A stretch of DNA of 41,910 nucleotides from a virus. The DNA lies in the IMG/VR virus record IMGVR_UViG_3300034166_001066, positions 1-41,910 of that record. One strand, given 5' to 3'. The position numbers were made by a program, and so were the translations under genes. How positions within the stretch are numbered: the first letter of the stretch is position 1; each line of letters begins with the position of its first letter. The notes under the pieces were generated by a model. That model searched no databases. It was not told where the DNA came from and saw only the letters and a list, made by a program, of their open reading frames with translations. Of the stretch, positions 29,099-38,054 are shown one piece after another.

Positions 29099-29736
29099 TT
29101 CAATTCAAAATGAAATTCGATGACAGGATATTGAAAGCGATTGGCGACTTGCCATACCAAATTCAGTACAAGTGCATCGACCCGGCCGCTCGCAAGATGG
29201 CACAGCCGATCGTGAGACAAGCGAAACTGGATCCACCAAGCAGTCGCTCTCTGAATGGTACGCAGCGATGGGCCCAGGATAAGTCTGTTGCGCCGAGAGA
29301 TAAGTGGTCGAAATCAGCTAAAGCGCGTTATGAAACCTACGATTCAGGTCAATACGTCATATCCAAGTACCGCAAGTATTCGCGCGGTGGAATCCTTTAC
29401 ATCGGCATGCAGGCGACAGAACATGGTATGGGTCGCAAGATGCACTTTCGGCTGCCAGTAACTAAAGGCGAACGCAAGTTGTACTACTGGGGCCGACCTG
29501 GACAGATTATCACCCAGCAGAGCGGTCGATCAAAACAAACCGTTACCTATACTCGCGGCCAAAGCAAGCGAGCGGTTAAGCGTGAACGAAACAGTCGATA
29601 CATACAACCTGGTAGCACGATCAAACTGGAACGCGCTCACTTTTTGAAACGCGCGTACCAAAAGTCGTTTAACCAAGCGATTGGCATATTTCAAACCGAG
29701 TTTTACAAAGAAGCAAAGGGGCTGACTCTTGGCTAG
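29095..29736 (+). CDS. HK97 gp10-like tail-completion protein, 213 aa
   Basis: MKFDDRILKAIGDLPYQIQY and KMAQPIVRQAKLD have the helical start of HK97 gp10-type proteins; the rest is very basic (many Lys/Arg/Tyr), with a longer middle than usual. It lies at the expected place between the joining protein and the tail terminator. The start is GTG at 29095 (GTGA overlap). Confidence 0.65.
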   Translation: MIQFKMKFDDRILKAIGDLPYQIQYKCIDPAARKMAQPIVRQAKLDPPSSRSLNGTQRWAQDKSVAPRDKWSKSAKARYETYDSGQYVISKYRKYSRGGILYIGMQATEHGMGRKMHFRLPVTKGERKLYYWGRPGQIITQQSGRSKQTVTYTRGQSKRAVKRERNSRYIQPGSTIKLERAHFLKRAYQKSFNQAIGIFQTEFYKEAKGLTLG

Positions 29737-30058
29737 AAATTTACGACTTACAGACACTGTATCAATTGCGAGCAGCGGGACGGTCTCTACCACGGCAACC
29801 ATGGAGTCCAACCGTATTCCATTGGCTGTGCTACTGCCAGCCGCGTTCACTGGAACCTCATTGAACTTCCAAGCGTCAGCTGACGGATCGAACTTTTTTA
29901 CGGTCTACGATGACGGCACGCTCTATGCGCCCGCCGTCAGCACATCGCGATGGGTAACGCTGAAGCGATCGGCAATGGACTCGGTCAAATACATCAAGAT
30001 CGTCTCCACATCAACGGAGACTGCGGCTAGGACCATAACCTTGGTGAGTGGTGAATGA
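29729..30058 (+). CDS. hypothetical small beta-rich virion protein, 109 aa
   Basis: Thr/Ser-rich, beta-strand pattern (TVSTTATMESNRIPLAVLLP, then FTGTSLNFQASADGSNFFTVY). The pattern LNFQASADGSNFF is common in phage and bacterial carbohydrate-facing or head-decoration proteins. The start is TTG at 29729, overlapping the upstream stop; GGGG lies upstream. It is the only gene in the connector block without an obvious assembly role. Confidence 0.55.
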   Translation: MARNLRLTDTVSIASSGTVSTTATMESNRIPLAVLLPAAFTGTSLNFQASADGSNFFTVYDDGTLYAPAVSTSRWVTLKRSAMDSVKYIKIVSTSTETAARTITLVSGE

Positions 30059-30471
30059 GTGCCATTGGCAAAGCGTTCAGAACGAAAGTCCTTAGCTATG
30101 CTGCGGTATCTGGCATCGTCGGCCAACGCATGTACAGCGATGTGCTGGTCGAAAAATGCCAACTGCCGGCGATTTGCTTTTATGTCACCTACACCGAACG
30201 CGAACACACAATCACTGGACTGTCTAAGGCAGCGCATGCACACATTACGGTCGAATGCTACGCAACAAGTCGTGATGGAGCATCGCTGCTATCCAAAGCG
30301 ATGCGGGAGACTGGCATCGATTCATTCAGAGGCTTGGTTGAGAGCCATAGGTTCTGTGGAGTGGAGTACGTCTCGGGTGACGAGTATTTCACAGACCCTC
30401 CAACCGATGGCAATCAAGTCCCAAGGTACGTTTGTTCGTTTGATGTTGTTGTTCACTATCAGGAGCCGTAA
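30055..30471 (+). CDS. tail terminator, DUF3168-like, 138 aa
   Basis: IGKAFRTKVLSYAAVSGIVG followed by RMYSDVLVEKCQLPAICFYV matches the DUF3168/gpU-type tail-completion pattern (helix, then RIYPxxxPQxxxxPxIxY-like strand). It caps the finished tail tube. ATGA overlap with its predecessor. Confidence 0.7.
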   Translation: MSAIGKAFRTKVLSYAAVSGIVGQRMYSDVLVEKCQLPAICFYVTYTEREHTITGLSKAAHAHITVECYATSRDGASLLSKAMRETGIDSFRGLVESHRFCGVEYVSGDEYFTDPPTDGNQVPRYVCSFDVVVHYQEP

Positions 30472-30473
30472 AA

Positions 30474-30899
30474 ATGCCTAAGAGTATTGCCGACACTGGC
30501 CTAGGTGCCACCATCGCAGGGACTGGTCTTGTGACCACCGAAATCACTTCCATTGGCGAGTTGACCATTGAAGTGGACGCACTGGACATTACTCACCTCG
30601 GAACGGCTGCGATGAAGCGCATGCGACCCGGTGACTTGCGGTCGAACCCTACATGTGAAATTAGCTTTAACTGGCTGGGTTCGGCCCCTCCGATAACCTC
30701 AGCTATGATTCCGACAGCAGAGCCCTATGCGGGGGTTACAGCGACTATCACCTACCCAGAAGGTGGCGGTTCTGTTGCTGGAACCGTTTTCGTGAAGAGT
30801 GTCAAGTTTCCCAACGCAGCGCAAGGTGAAATCATGAAGGGGTCGTACACGATCCAGTTCGATGGTGCCACCGCGCCTGCGTTCACTACTACTTCCTGA
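30474..30899 (+). CDS. major tail (tube) protein, 141 aa
   Basis: Beta-rich protein with ITSIGELTIEVDALDITHLG and SFNWLGSAPP, and a final strand QFDGATAPAF. This is the pattern of small siphophage tube proteins. AGGAG lies 8 bases before the ATG. Position between the tail terminator and the chaperone genes fits. Confidence 0.7.
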   Translation: MPKSIADTGLGATIAGTGLVTTEITSIGELTIEVDALDITHLGTAAMKRMRPGDLRSNPTCEISFNWLGSAPPITSAMIPTAEPYAGVTATITYPEGGGSVAGTVFVKSVKFPNAAQGEIMKGSYTIQFDGATAPAFTTTS

Positions 30900-30911
30900 T
30901 AAAGGTGTTTC

Positions 30912-31226
30912 ATGTCCGTTGAACTGAAACCAGATATGCGGATCGATTTCACTGGCAAGCAAGTCGAGTTTACTCAGTGGCAAGTGTACGTCGACGATAA
31001 GCACGTTGCGTACCTGAACCACCAAGAGAACTCCGAGTTGCTGCCGTGTCGTGTGAACTTTCCGGTGGATCGGATCCCCGAGATAGTCGAGGCTTGCGAA
31101 AAGGAGCGAGAGCGACTTGGCAAGCCTTCTACGGTCAGGCCACCAGCGGAATACAACTTGCGGTTTATCGAGTGCCGCAAGGTTTTGGACGAGCAACTTG
31201 TATCGGATGAGGATGACGATGAATAA
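30912..31226 (+). CDS. hypothetical tail-region protein, 104 aa
   Basis: FTGKQVEFTQWQVYVDDKHV and the acidic end SDEDDDE are visible; no known family. AAAGGTG lies 4 bases before the ATG. Its last codons overlap the next gene's start. Probably a tail-assembly accessory gene. Confidence 0.6.
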   Translation: MSVELKPDMRIDFTGKQVEFTQWQVYVDDKHVAYLNHQENSELLPCRVNFPVDRIPEIVEACEKERERLGKPSTVRPPAEYNLRFIECRKVLDEQLVSDEDDDE

Positions 31227-31572
31227 GGACGATTTTAAGGCACTGCTTTCCAAGCCACTGACTGTTAAGGCGGTGGAAGTCTGCGGGATGAAGTTTCACT
31301 TGAAGAAACTCACCGAAGAGGAAGGCATCAAGCGCGACTTGGCAGTACAGACCAAGGAGGGCGAGTTTCAATGGGAGAAGTTCCGACGCGTCACGCTGTC
31401 ACTAATGCTATGCGACGAGCATGGCGCTAGCCTCGTTGATGATGCAGAGGAACTCAAGTCTCTCGACCTGGAGCTGGCTGATGGACTGTGGTCTGCTGCC
31501 AAGGAGTTGCTTGGCATCCGATCCAAGGAGGTATCCTCCGAAACAAAAAAATCCGACGTAGCCCAAGGCTAA
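31219..31572 (+). CDS. tail assembly chaperone G, 117 aa
   Basis: Starts MNKDDFKALLSKPLTVKAVE. Position between the tube protein and the tape measure, size, and the overlapping -1 frame show that it is the gpG-type chaperone that coats the tape measure during tail assembly. GAGG lies 6 bases before the ATG at 31219. Near its end the heptamer A AAA AAA (31545-31551) allows a -1 shift into the T frame. The acidic middle (LVDDAEELKSLDLELADG) is usual. Confidence 0.8.
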   Translation: MNKDDFKALLSKPLTVKAVEVCGMKFHLKKLTEEEGIKRDLAVQTKEGEFQWEKFRRVTLSLMLCDEHGASLVDDAEELKSLDLELADGLWSAAKELLGIRSKEVSSETKKSDVAQG

Positions 31573-31602
31573 GGCTAGCTGGAAAGCTTGCCTTGCGTTG
31601 GG
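31525..31602 (+). promoter_or_regulatory. programmed -1 frameshift signal
   Basis: Slippery heptamer A AAA AAA in frame at 31545-31551. AAGGAGG (31525-31531), an internal Shine-Dalgarno-like stimulator, ends 13 bases before it. A stem-loop begins 10 bases after it: CCCAA pairs with TTGGG, then AAGGC-t-AGCT / AGCT-t-GCCTT around GGAA. All three elements of a dnaX-type -1 signal are present. Confidence 0.85.
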
Positions 31603-31901
31603 GTATTGTTGACGTTCATTCGTGGCTAGAAAAGCTTCCCGAGGGCGCATTGACGTTTTGGGAAGCTTTCGACCGAGTTGAGCCGATTGGTGACGAGTGG
31701 GAGCAGACGGCAATGATCATGGAGAAGTTGCTAGTGAAGCTATACGCTCAAGCTAAGATCGATCCACCATCATGGGAGGATTTGATGCCACCTCGCTACA
31801 AGCGTGTTCGCAAGCCGACCGCGATTACCAAACAGCAGTCTGCTGCAAGTTTTGATGCGTTGCTAAAGATCACCAAACTGGACAAGGTGGCAAATGGCTA
31901 G
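31551..31901 (+). CDS. T domain of the G-T tail chaperone (made by -1 frameshift), 116 codons
   Basis: This frame has no good start of its own. After the slip, translation continues IRRSPRLRLAGKLALRWGIV and ends at 31901, giving a fusion of about 227 residues (31219-31551 joined to 31551-31901). GT-type fusions bind the tail tube and tape measure together and are absent from the finished tail. The stop overlaps the tape-measure start. Confidence 0.8.
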   Translation: MRRSPRLRLAGKLALRWGIVDVHSWLEKLPEGALTFWEAFDRVEPIGDEWEQTAMIMEKLLVKLYAQAKIDPPSWEDLMPPRYKRVRKPTAITKQQSAASFDALLKITKLDKVANG

Positions 31902-34900
31902 CCCAACAGCAGTCAACATTGGCATTGGGTTCGACATCAAAGAGGTAATGCAAAACACCGGGCTCGCTCGTAATGAGATAGCCCGGTTTACGCGCGATGT
32001 CAAAACAAGCTTGACCGACGCTGAAAAGTTTGCCAGAGACGCAAACGTAGCCAATGTTCTGTTCCAGAAGGGTGAAATCGACCAGGCAACTCATCAAAAA
32101 ATGATCGCGATGTATCGTGAGCGATACAAGGTCATTGATGAAGTTGCTGCTCGAGAAGCACAACAGCAGGCGCATCAAAGAGCGAGACTTGACGAATACG
32201 CTGCGCATAAACAAGCGATGGCAAAGCGAGAGGAAGACTCTGCGCTGTTTATGATGAATCTTCGCAAGCAAATGGAGGTTGCGGAATCAGAAGCGGCCAA
32301 GAAAAAGGCTGAGCAAATTGCTACTGCAAGAAAAGCTGAAGAAGATGCCGTCATCTTTCTGATGAACTTGCGCAAGCAAGGTCAATTGATGGAAGAGGAG
32401 GCCGCAAAGAAGAAGGCCGAGCAAATTGCAAGTGCCAGAAAGTCAGAGGAAGACGGAATTGTCTTTCTTATGAACATCCGCAAGCAAATGCAGCTTGCGG
32501 AAGAGGAGGCCGCAAAGAAGAAGGCCGAGCAAATTGCGGCCGCCAAGAAAGCCGAAGAAGAGTCCATCATTTTCATGATGAACTTGCGCAAGCAAATACA
32601 ACTTGCAGAGGAGGAGGCTGCTAAGAAGAAGGCTGAGCAAATTGCGGCCGCCAAGAAAGCCGAAGAAGACGCAATGATGTTTATGCATCGCTTGAAGCAA
32701 ACGATCGATGCGGACAATAAGGCGAGGCAACAAGAAACGCTCAATAAGATTCTCGCACAACAGCAGCAAGAAATACAGGGCATACTTCGCATCGAACAAT
32801 CACGGCAACAAGCGTCTAAGCTTTTGCTAGATAGCATCAACAATGAAAGGCAAGCCACGCAACAAGCGGCAGAAGCTGAGAAAAACGCTCGATGGGATAC
32901 CATCAACTTTTTGATAAAGTCCGAGGCAGACCTGGCCGAGCAAAAGCGCAAGCGTAATCAAGAGGAACTTGCTGCGCAGGAGAAGCTAAAACAAAATGCG
33001 ATTGATTTGATGAAATCGCAAGCGAGCCTCGGTATCGTTCCATCTGGACGTCCATCCCAGATACCGGCGACAGACTTATCAAAACCATTGATCGATCCTG
33101 TCACTGGACAGCAGATTGACGCGAAAAAAGAAATTCTTTCTCTTGAGGAAGCAATAGCAAAGCTAGAACAACGAAGGCATGAGCACGCTATGCGAATGAT
33201 GAAAATTCGCTTAGAAGCAGTTCGTCAAGAACAAGCAGAGAGAGCAAAACTCGAAGCCTCTTTTGCATCAGCGCAAAACAAAATGTTTGCGGATCAAAAG
33301 CGTCAACAATTTGTAGACCGTTTTGGAGAACGAAAGGTCGCACGCGGTGAGTTTGCTGCAAGCGTCGGCTATTTTGATCCTAATGCAACGACTGAGCAAA
33401 GAAGAAAAGCTATAGCGGCAATTAAGGCATATGACGCTGCTTTGGAACGCTCGAGAATAGCAGAACTTAAAGCAAACAGCGCAGCAATGGAAGCATCCGT
33501 TGCCAGCCAAAAACGAGAGCAAGACTACAACCGCATTCGCGGGATGGTAGACCAGGCCAAGACTGCACAACAGCGTTATTCGGAAGCAGTCAAGTTTGTG
33601 AAGGACCAAGAGAAACTTGGTGCCATAACAAAGCAGGAATCGATTGCAATTCAAAGAAACCTGAATGCCGAATTGCAAAAACAAGGCTCAATGAACAAAA
33701 TTGCCAGCAATCTTGGGCTTGGTAGTTTTCGACAACTTGCAGCCACTGTTGGCGTTTTTAGTGCAGCGACCGTTGCCTATAACGCGTTGCGATCGTCTCT
33801 TTCAATAACTATCGAATACCAACGCGCCGAAGCGGCCATGGCGGCGCTGACAGGGAGCATCGACGAAGCTCGCGGCAAAATGGCCGAGTTTCGTGCGTTG
33901 GACAGAAAAACTCCTCTGAGTTTCATGGACTTTGCTCGCGGCGCGAAAACATTGATGGGGTTCGGGCTAGAAGCGGACAGGACCACGAAGGTCATGGAGA
34001 GCTTGTCCGCTATATCCATGGGCAACTCGGAAAGGTTCCAGTCGCTAGCACTAGCTTTTGGACAGGTACGAGCGTCTGGCAAGCTTGCTGGTCAAGAAAT
34101 CCTTCAAATGGTCAATGCCGGGTTCAATCCGCTGCAAGAGATTTCGCGGCTGACTGGCGAAGATATGGGCTCGCTTAAAAAGAAAGTCGAAGAGGGCCGA
34201 GTATCGTTTGAAGAAGTTGCTGTGGCTATTGAGTTAGCCACTATGCAGGGTGGTCGCTTTGCAGAAATGAACAAAAACCTACAAAATACGCTAGGCGGCC
34301 AAATTGACAAGTTGAAGTCCGATTTCGCGATGATCGGACTGACTGTTGGAGAATCTCTAGTTCCAGTTTTAGAGCAAACGGTTGGGCTTCTACAAGCGAT
34401 GGGAGTTGTTGCTCAGGACACGGAAGACGAGTTCACGTTTATCCAAACTTGGGCAAATGGTATGGCTTTCACGCTAGCTAGCCTTAGAGACGCATTCACT
34501 CTCGACGTCGGCTTTTCTAACGTCAACAAAATGCTTGACGATACGGAACGACGCGAACAAGAACGTCTTGCAAGAGTAGAGGCAATCGCAAAGAAAAGGC
34601 AGGAGCAGGCGAAGAAGGAAGCTGAAGAACAAAGACTGATTGCCCAATACGGAGAAGAAGGCTACAAGCAAATGCGACTTGAACAAGCTAGGGTCGAGGG
34701 AGACAGGGCTCGCCTGATAAAAGAGGAGGAAGCAGCGCTCGTAAGCAAACATGAAACTATGGCGCAAGTGCAAAAAGAGCTTGAGGATTTCGGGAAGACA
34801 GAACGTCAATTGTTCATAGAAAAGATCGGGCTAGGAGAAGCGTTTCTAAGTATTCAAGAGCAGGACAGAAGGCAGCGTGCTCTTGACGTTTACGACCAAT

Positions 34901-35364
34901 TGCAACAAATGAAGAACAACGAAAAACTTCTTGAGCAAGAGACCAAAATGGCGAACATCGGGAATATTCGTCAGATGCTTCGCGACAAAAAGATAAGTCA
35001 GAAAGCATTCGACGAATCGATGGGCAGCGTAAGAGAGGATGCGCAAAAACTGACAGAAAAATTCAATCCTATGATCACCGCTAGGAGAGAGATTGAGCAC
35101 ATCAAGAATTTGCTTGCTGGTGGCTTGATCGACAAAGACACAGCCGACAAGGCGTCAATGGAGATTGCTCGCGGTATTGACAAAGCGGTCGGAAAAACAG
35201 AAGCGCCGACCAGAGTAAAGAGCCTTGCCGACGCAATGATGATTAGTATGGAAAACCGCAGAAAAACGCAACATGAAAAAGACGTTGAGCGTCTTTTGCG
35301 CGATATAGAACGCTCTATTAATCAAGGTAACCGTGGGCCCACAGTAGGAAACGTGAGACCGTAA
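31894..35364 (+). CDS. tail tape measure protein, 1156 aa
   Basis: Longest gene of the window. The N-terminal third holds tandem 36-residue helical repeats (32227-32703). The middle has the tape-measure domain FRQLAATVGVFSAATVAYNA followed by TPLSFMDFARGAKTLMGFGL and LQNTLGGQIDKLKSDFAMIG. The rest is helical. No membrane-spanning stretch longer than one helix is obvious. At about 1.5 Angstrom per residue the length predicts a tail of roughly 170 nm. The start overlaps the T stop (ATGGCTAG). Confidence 0.9.
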   Translation: MASPTAVNIGIGFDIKEVMQNTGLARNEIARFTRDVKTSLTDAEKFARDANVANVLFQKGEIDQATHQKMIAMYRERYKVIDEVAAREAQQQAHQRARLDEYAAHKQAMAKREEDSALFMMNLRKQMEVAESEAAKKKAEQIATARKAEEDAVIFLMNLRKQGQLMEEEAAKKKAEQIASARKSEEDGIVFLMNIRKQMQLAEEEAAKKKAEQIAAAKKAEEESIIFMMNLRKQIQLAEEEAAKKKAEQIAAAKKAEEDAMMFMHRLKQTIDADNKARQQETLNKILAQQQQEIQGILRIEQSRQQASKLLLDSINNERQATQQAAEAEKNARWDTINFLIKSEADLAEQKRKRNQEELAAQEKLKQNAIDLMKSQASLGIVPSGRPSQIPATDLSKPLIDPVTGQQIDAKKEILSLEEAIAKLEQRRHEHAMRMMKIRLEAVRQEQAERAKLEASFASAQNKMFADQKRQQFVDRFGERKVARGEFAASVGYFDPNATTEQRRKAIAAIKAYDAALERSRIAELKANSAAMEASVASQKREQDYNRIRGMVDQAKTAQQRYSEAVKFVKDQEKLGAITKQESIAIQRNLNAELQKQGSMNKIASNLGLGSFRQLAATVGVFSAATVAYNALRSSLSITIEYQRAEAAMAALTGSIDEARGKMAEFRALDRKTPLSFMDFARGAKTLMGFGLEADRTTKVMESLSAISMGNSERFQSLALAFGQVRASGKLAGQEILQMVNAGFNPLQEISRLTGEDMGSLKKKVEEGRVSFEEVAVAIELATMQGGRFAEMNKNLQNTLGGQIDKLKSDFAMIGLTVGESLVPVLEQTVGLLQAMGVVAQDTEDEFTFIQTWANGMAFTLASLRDAFTLDVGFSNVNKMLDDTERREQERLARVEAIAKKRQEQAKKEAEEQRLIAQYGEEGYKQMRLEQARVEGDRARLIKEEEAALVSKHETMAQVQKELEDFGKTERQLFIEKIGLGEAFLSIQEQDRRQRALDVYDQLQQMKNNEKLLEQETKMANIGNIRQMLRDKKISQKAFDESMGSVREDAQKLTEKFNPMITARREIEHIKNLLAGGLIDKDTADKASMEIARGIDKAVGKTEAPTRVKSLADAMMISMENRRKTQHEKDVERLLRDIERSINQGNRGPTVGNVRP
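32227..32703 (+). repeat. 108-bp tandem repeats in the tape measure gene
   Basis: Four full copies start at about 32227, 32335, 32443 and 32551, with a partial fifth copy from 32659. Each encodes 36 residues with the shared core EEEAAKKKAEQIA and FLMNLRKQ. Third and fourth copies are most alike, indicating recent duplication. Each copy would add about 5 nm to a helical tape measure. Confidence 0.85.
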
Positions 35365-35365
35365 C

Positions 35366-36286
35366 ATGGCATCGCAAATATTGGGCGAACGACGCCGGAC
35401 AAATGCAACCATTAGCAAGGGCGACCAGGGAAGGCTCAATGTCACGATGTCCGTGACGTTTCTTATAGTCTCGGACGACAAATTTGCCAGTCGAGAAGAA
35501 ATCCTGCTGCTAACCTCTAACGCCCCAGTGGTCGGACTTCTGTATGGACCGTTAGGTTTGGTTTGCGTTTCCAAAACGGTAGAGCGACTTGAGGAAAACG
35601 CGTTGTATTGGGAAATGACATGCGAATTTGATTCCGCAAGAGACGAACACGAAAACGATCCTGAAAACCCTACGGATCCGAACAACCCAGGGCAGCCAAA
35701 CCCAGATCCAGAAACATGGTTGTCTATAATCAGCTGGAATTTAAGCCTAGAAAGCTTTCAGACGGTATGGCAAGACTACAACGGCGATTTTTACAAAAAC
35801 ACGGCTGGAGAACTTATCGACCCGCTACCAGTTTGGCAAAGGACGCTGTGCTCAACTGAATTCACTAATTACCACTCTTCGTCTCTGGATATTGAAGACA
35901 TCGCTATACGCAACAACACAATCAACAATGCGGATTTCAAAGGGTTCAAGCAGCATTGTCTTCTCTTGCATGTACTAAACGCCGAAAGGGGAACGTACAA
36001 CGGTTACAAGACATGGAAAGTTACATACAAACTGACCCACGCTCCACAGTTTAGTCACGGCGGCACCGATGTTGGAGGATGGATCGAACCGTTTTATTCC
36101 TTCGGTTGGAACTATTGGGATGGAACACAATTGCAATCCTACCGAGTTAACGGCGAAAACATTTTCGGTCCACTACTCGCCAATGGCGACAAAACTGCAA
36201 ATCCATTAGATCCTGGCACAGCGCATCCTTTCACAAGACAACCATATGAAGCGATTGATTTTTCGTTTTTGAGAATACGAGTATGA
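35366..36286 (+). CDS. hypothetical tail-tip protein, 306 aa
   Basis: Two beta-rich domains are joined by a Pro/Asn/Asp-rich linker (ENPTDPNNPGQPNPDPE, about residues 100-117). The C-terminal domain is Trp/Tyr-rich (WKVTYKLTHAPQFSHGG, YSFGWNYWDGT). Position after the tape measure suggests a distal tail or hub protein. No known family. The start has no strong Shine-Dalgarno sequence and follows the tape-measure stop by one base. Confidence 0.6.
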   Translation: MASQILGERRRTNATISKGDQGRLNVTMSVTFLIVSDDKFASREEILLLTSNAPVVGLLYGPLGLVCVSKTVERLEENALYWEMTCEFDSARDEHENDPENPTDPNNPGQPNPDPETWLSIISWNLSLESFQTVWQDYNGDFYKNTAGELIDPLPVWQRTLCSTEFTNYHSSSLDIEDIAIRNNTINNADFKGFKQHCLLLHVLNAERGTYNGYKTWKVTYKLTHAPQFSHGGTDVGGWIEPFYSFGWNYWDGTQLQSYRVNGENIFGPLLANGDKTANPLDPGTAHPFTRQPYEAIDFSFLRIRV

Positions 36287-36642
36287 ACCCTCTTGCGAAA
36301 AAAGTATCTCATTTCACTTTTAACCGGCGCGATGCAGAGGCACTCGTTCGTCGATTGTTTCCCGAGTCTGGCAATCGATCCGCAGGACCGGCCCAAGTCG
36401 AGCAGCATCATTACATCTGTGTCGCGACTAACGGAGTGCCGGCAAGAAATGGATCGACGCTTGGAAAAGCTGACGTTGCCATGTATTCGTTAGCACCATC
36501 TGGCGCTAATGTCACAATCGGTAACGCAAATCAAAACATCACTGTATACAACCTTGCTGCCACAGCTGTGGCAACCGGAGCATACATCATCATTGAGCAC
36601 ATCAATGGCTACTGGATCGTCGTCTGGGAGGAGTGTGCCTGA
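36283..36642 (+). CDS. hypothetical tail-region protein, 119 aa
   Basis: N-terminal basic helix (SHFTFNRRDAEALVRRLFPE), then a beta-rich part (VTIGNANQNITVYNLAATAV). ATGA overlap with its predecessor and TGATG overlap with its successor. Probably a small tail-tip component; no family recognised. Confidence 0.6.
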   Translation: MNPLAKKVSHFTFNRRDAEALVRRLFPESGNRSAGPAQVEQHHYICVATNGVPARNGSTLGKADVAMYSLAPSGANVTIGNANQNITVYNLAATAVATGAYIIIEHINGYWIVVWEECA

Positions 36643-38054
36643 TGCGACGAAAACACATGCCTGGTTGTTATTGCTGCCAAGGGTGCTACATCATTCCAGA
36701 CGAAGAACTGCCAACTATCACGGTCCCTGGTTACACATTCACGTCATGGGGCACTATCGGTGGCGACGAAATCGTGGGTGGCCTATGTTGCAGATGTGCG
36801 TTTTTTAGTCCAAATAACACGGAGTTCACGGAGGTCTGCTCAGACTATTTTGCGGAAACACAAAGACATCAAATATTTGAATGGACCGCAAAAACAATGA
36901 AAAATCCAATTCCAAAAATAACATGCTCTACCTCTGGTCCGATCACCACGACAATTGAGCATGTTTGCTATGAATGGGACGTCGATGTTGCAACTCACAA
37001 GGTAGAGACTCTTGAAGCCAAGAAATGGAAACTATTTACTCGATACCGCCCTGGCTTGTTGCGAATTTGCATATCCAAGCAACTGGTGACTTGCGACGAA
37101 GAAGAACCAGTGGAAAAGTGGGTCGTACTGAGCGTTTTTCAATATGAACTGTTTTCTTATATGCAGTCAGAAATTTTCAAATCCATTGCTAGTGAATCGG
37201 AATTATTGCACCCTTGCTTTGAACTTCGAAATGGACTCGATCAATGCGACGATAGTTGCAGTGAACAACAAGGCGACGCATGCAGCGATCCGTTTAGTGT
37301 ATTAACTGCGTTTTCTGGTTCGGTAGAGTTTGTTAGGGTCAAACTATTCGACGAACTACCAGAAGGCGAAGTTACTTTTGACGATACGGCAAAACCAGAA
37401 AACTGCGACTGGGAGTTTTGCGAAGACCCGAGTGAATTTCTTGATCAATTTTGTGTGTCTATAAGCTCATGGCCGACATCTGTTTACAATTGTCGCTGCG
37501 AAGAAACGCTTATCGACCCTTTGATATGCAGTATTACTTACGACAACACTACTAAAGGTTGTGATTGCCCTAACTTTATTGTAATACCTGGTCATTTCTG
37601 GGAAGTGTTGTTCCCAGGTTCGGACCCATGCGCTAGAAGCCTGGAATGCGTGCAGCCGTGCCAAAATTTTGATTGCGGCACGTTTACGGCTTATCAGCTT
37701 TGCCCAAATACTTTCCAGCCTCCGGAAGCAGAGCCATGCAATAACTTGTGGTCGCAGCATTTTTCTGATTGGATTGAAGTCCAGAGCTTGTGCTCAAGTT
37801 ATTCTGGGCCATTTTTTCAAGGATTCGCAATTGCGTTTCGATGCTTTGAAAGCAAAGCATGCACAGCCGACGACTGCGATTCAGAATGTTGCTATTCTAT
37901 CGAGTGTGGAGATTGCTCACCCTGCACTGGTCCTGTATACGGCTTTTTTGGAGTGTACGACAGTGTTGATTCTTTTTCGTCCGAATGGACGTGCGAACTT
38001 ACTCCAACATCTTTTTGCCTTAATGCTCCGACATGGACTGCGACATTCGCATGA
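36642..38054 (+). CDS. extremely cysteine-rich virion protein, 470 aa
   Basis: About 42 cysteines, near 9% of residues, spread over the whole length: CYCCQGC near the N-terminus, GLCCRC, CDDSCSEQQGDAC, and a final cluster CTADDCDSECC...CGDCSPC. Acidic and aromatic residues are frequent. No signal peptide. The start at 36642 has GGAGGAG upstream; a GTG at 36633 is less likely. Tail-tip position and disulfide potential suggest an extracellular, very stable receptor-contact or adhesion protein. Metal binding is the alternative. Confidence 0.65.
   Translation: MRRKHMPGCYCCQGCYIIPDEELPTITVPGYTFTSWGTIGGDEIVGGLCCRCAFFSPNNTEFTEVCSDYFAETQRHQIFEWTAKTMKNPIPKITCSTSGPITTTIEHVCYEWDVDVATHKVETLEAKKWKLFTRYRPGLLRICISKQLVTCDEEEPVEKWVVLSVFQYELFSYMQSEIFKSIASESELLHPCFELRNGLDQCDDSCSEQQGDACSDPFSVLTAFSGSVEFVRVKLFDELPEGEVTFDDTAKPENCDWEFCEDPSEFLDQFCVSISSWPTSVYNCRCEETLIDPLICSITYDNTTKGCDCPNFIVIPGHFWEVLFPGSDPCARSLECVQPCQNFDCGTFTAYQLCPNTFQPPEAEPCNNLWSQHFSDWIEVQSLCSSYSGPFFQGFAIAFRCFESKACTADDCDSECCYSIECGDCSPCTGPVYGFFGVYDSVDSFSSEWTCELTPTSFCLNAPTWTATFA

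Noticed and set aside
32382-32951. Leftward 189-residue Ala/Ser/Cys-rich frame in the tape measure gene
   Set aside because: Antisense shadow of the Glu/Lys/Ala helical repeats.
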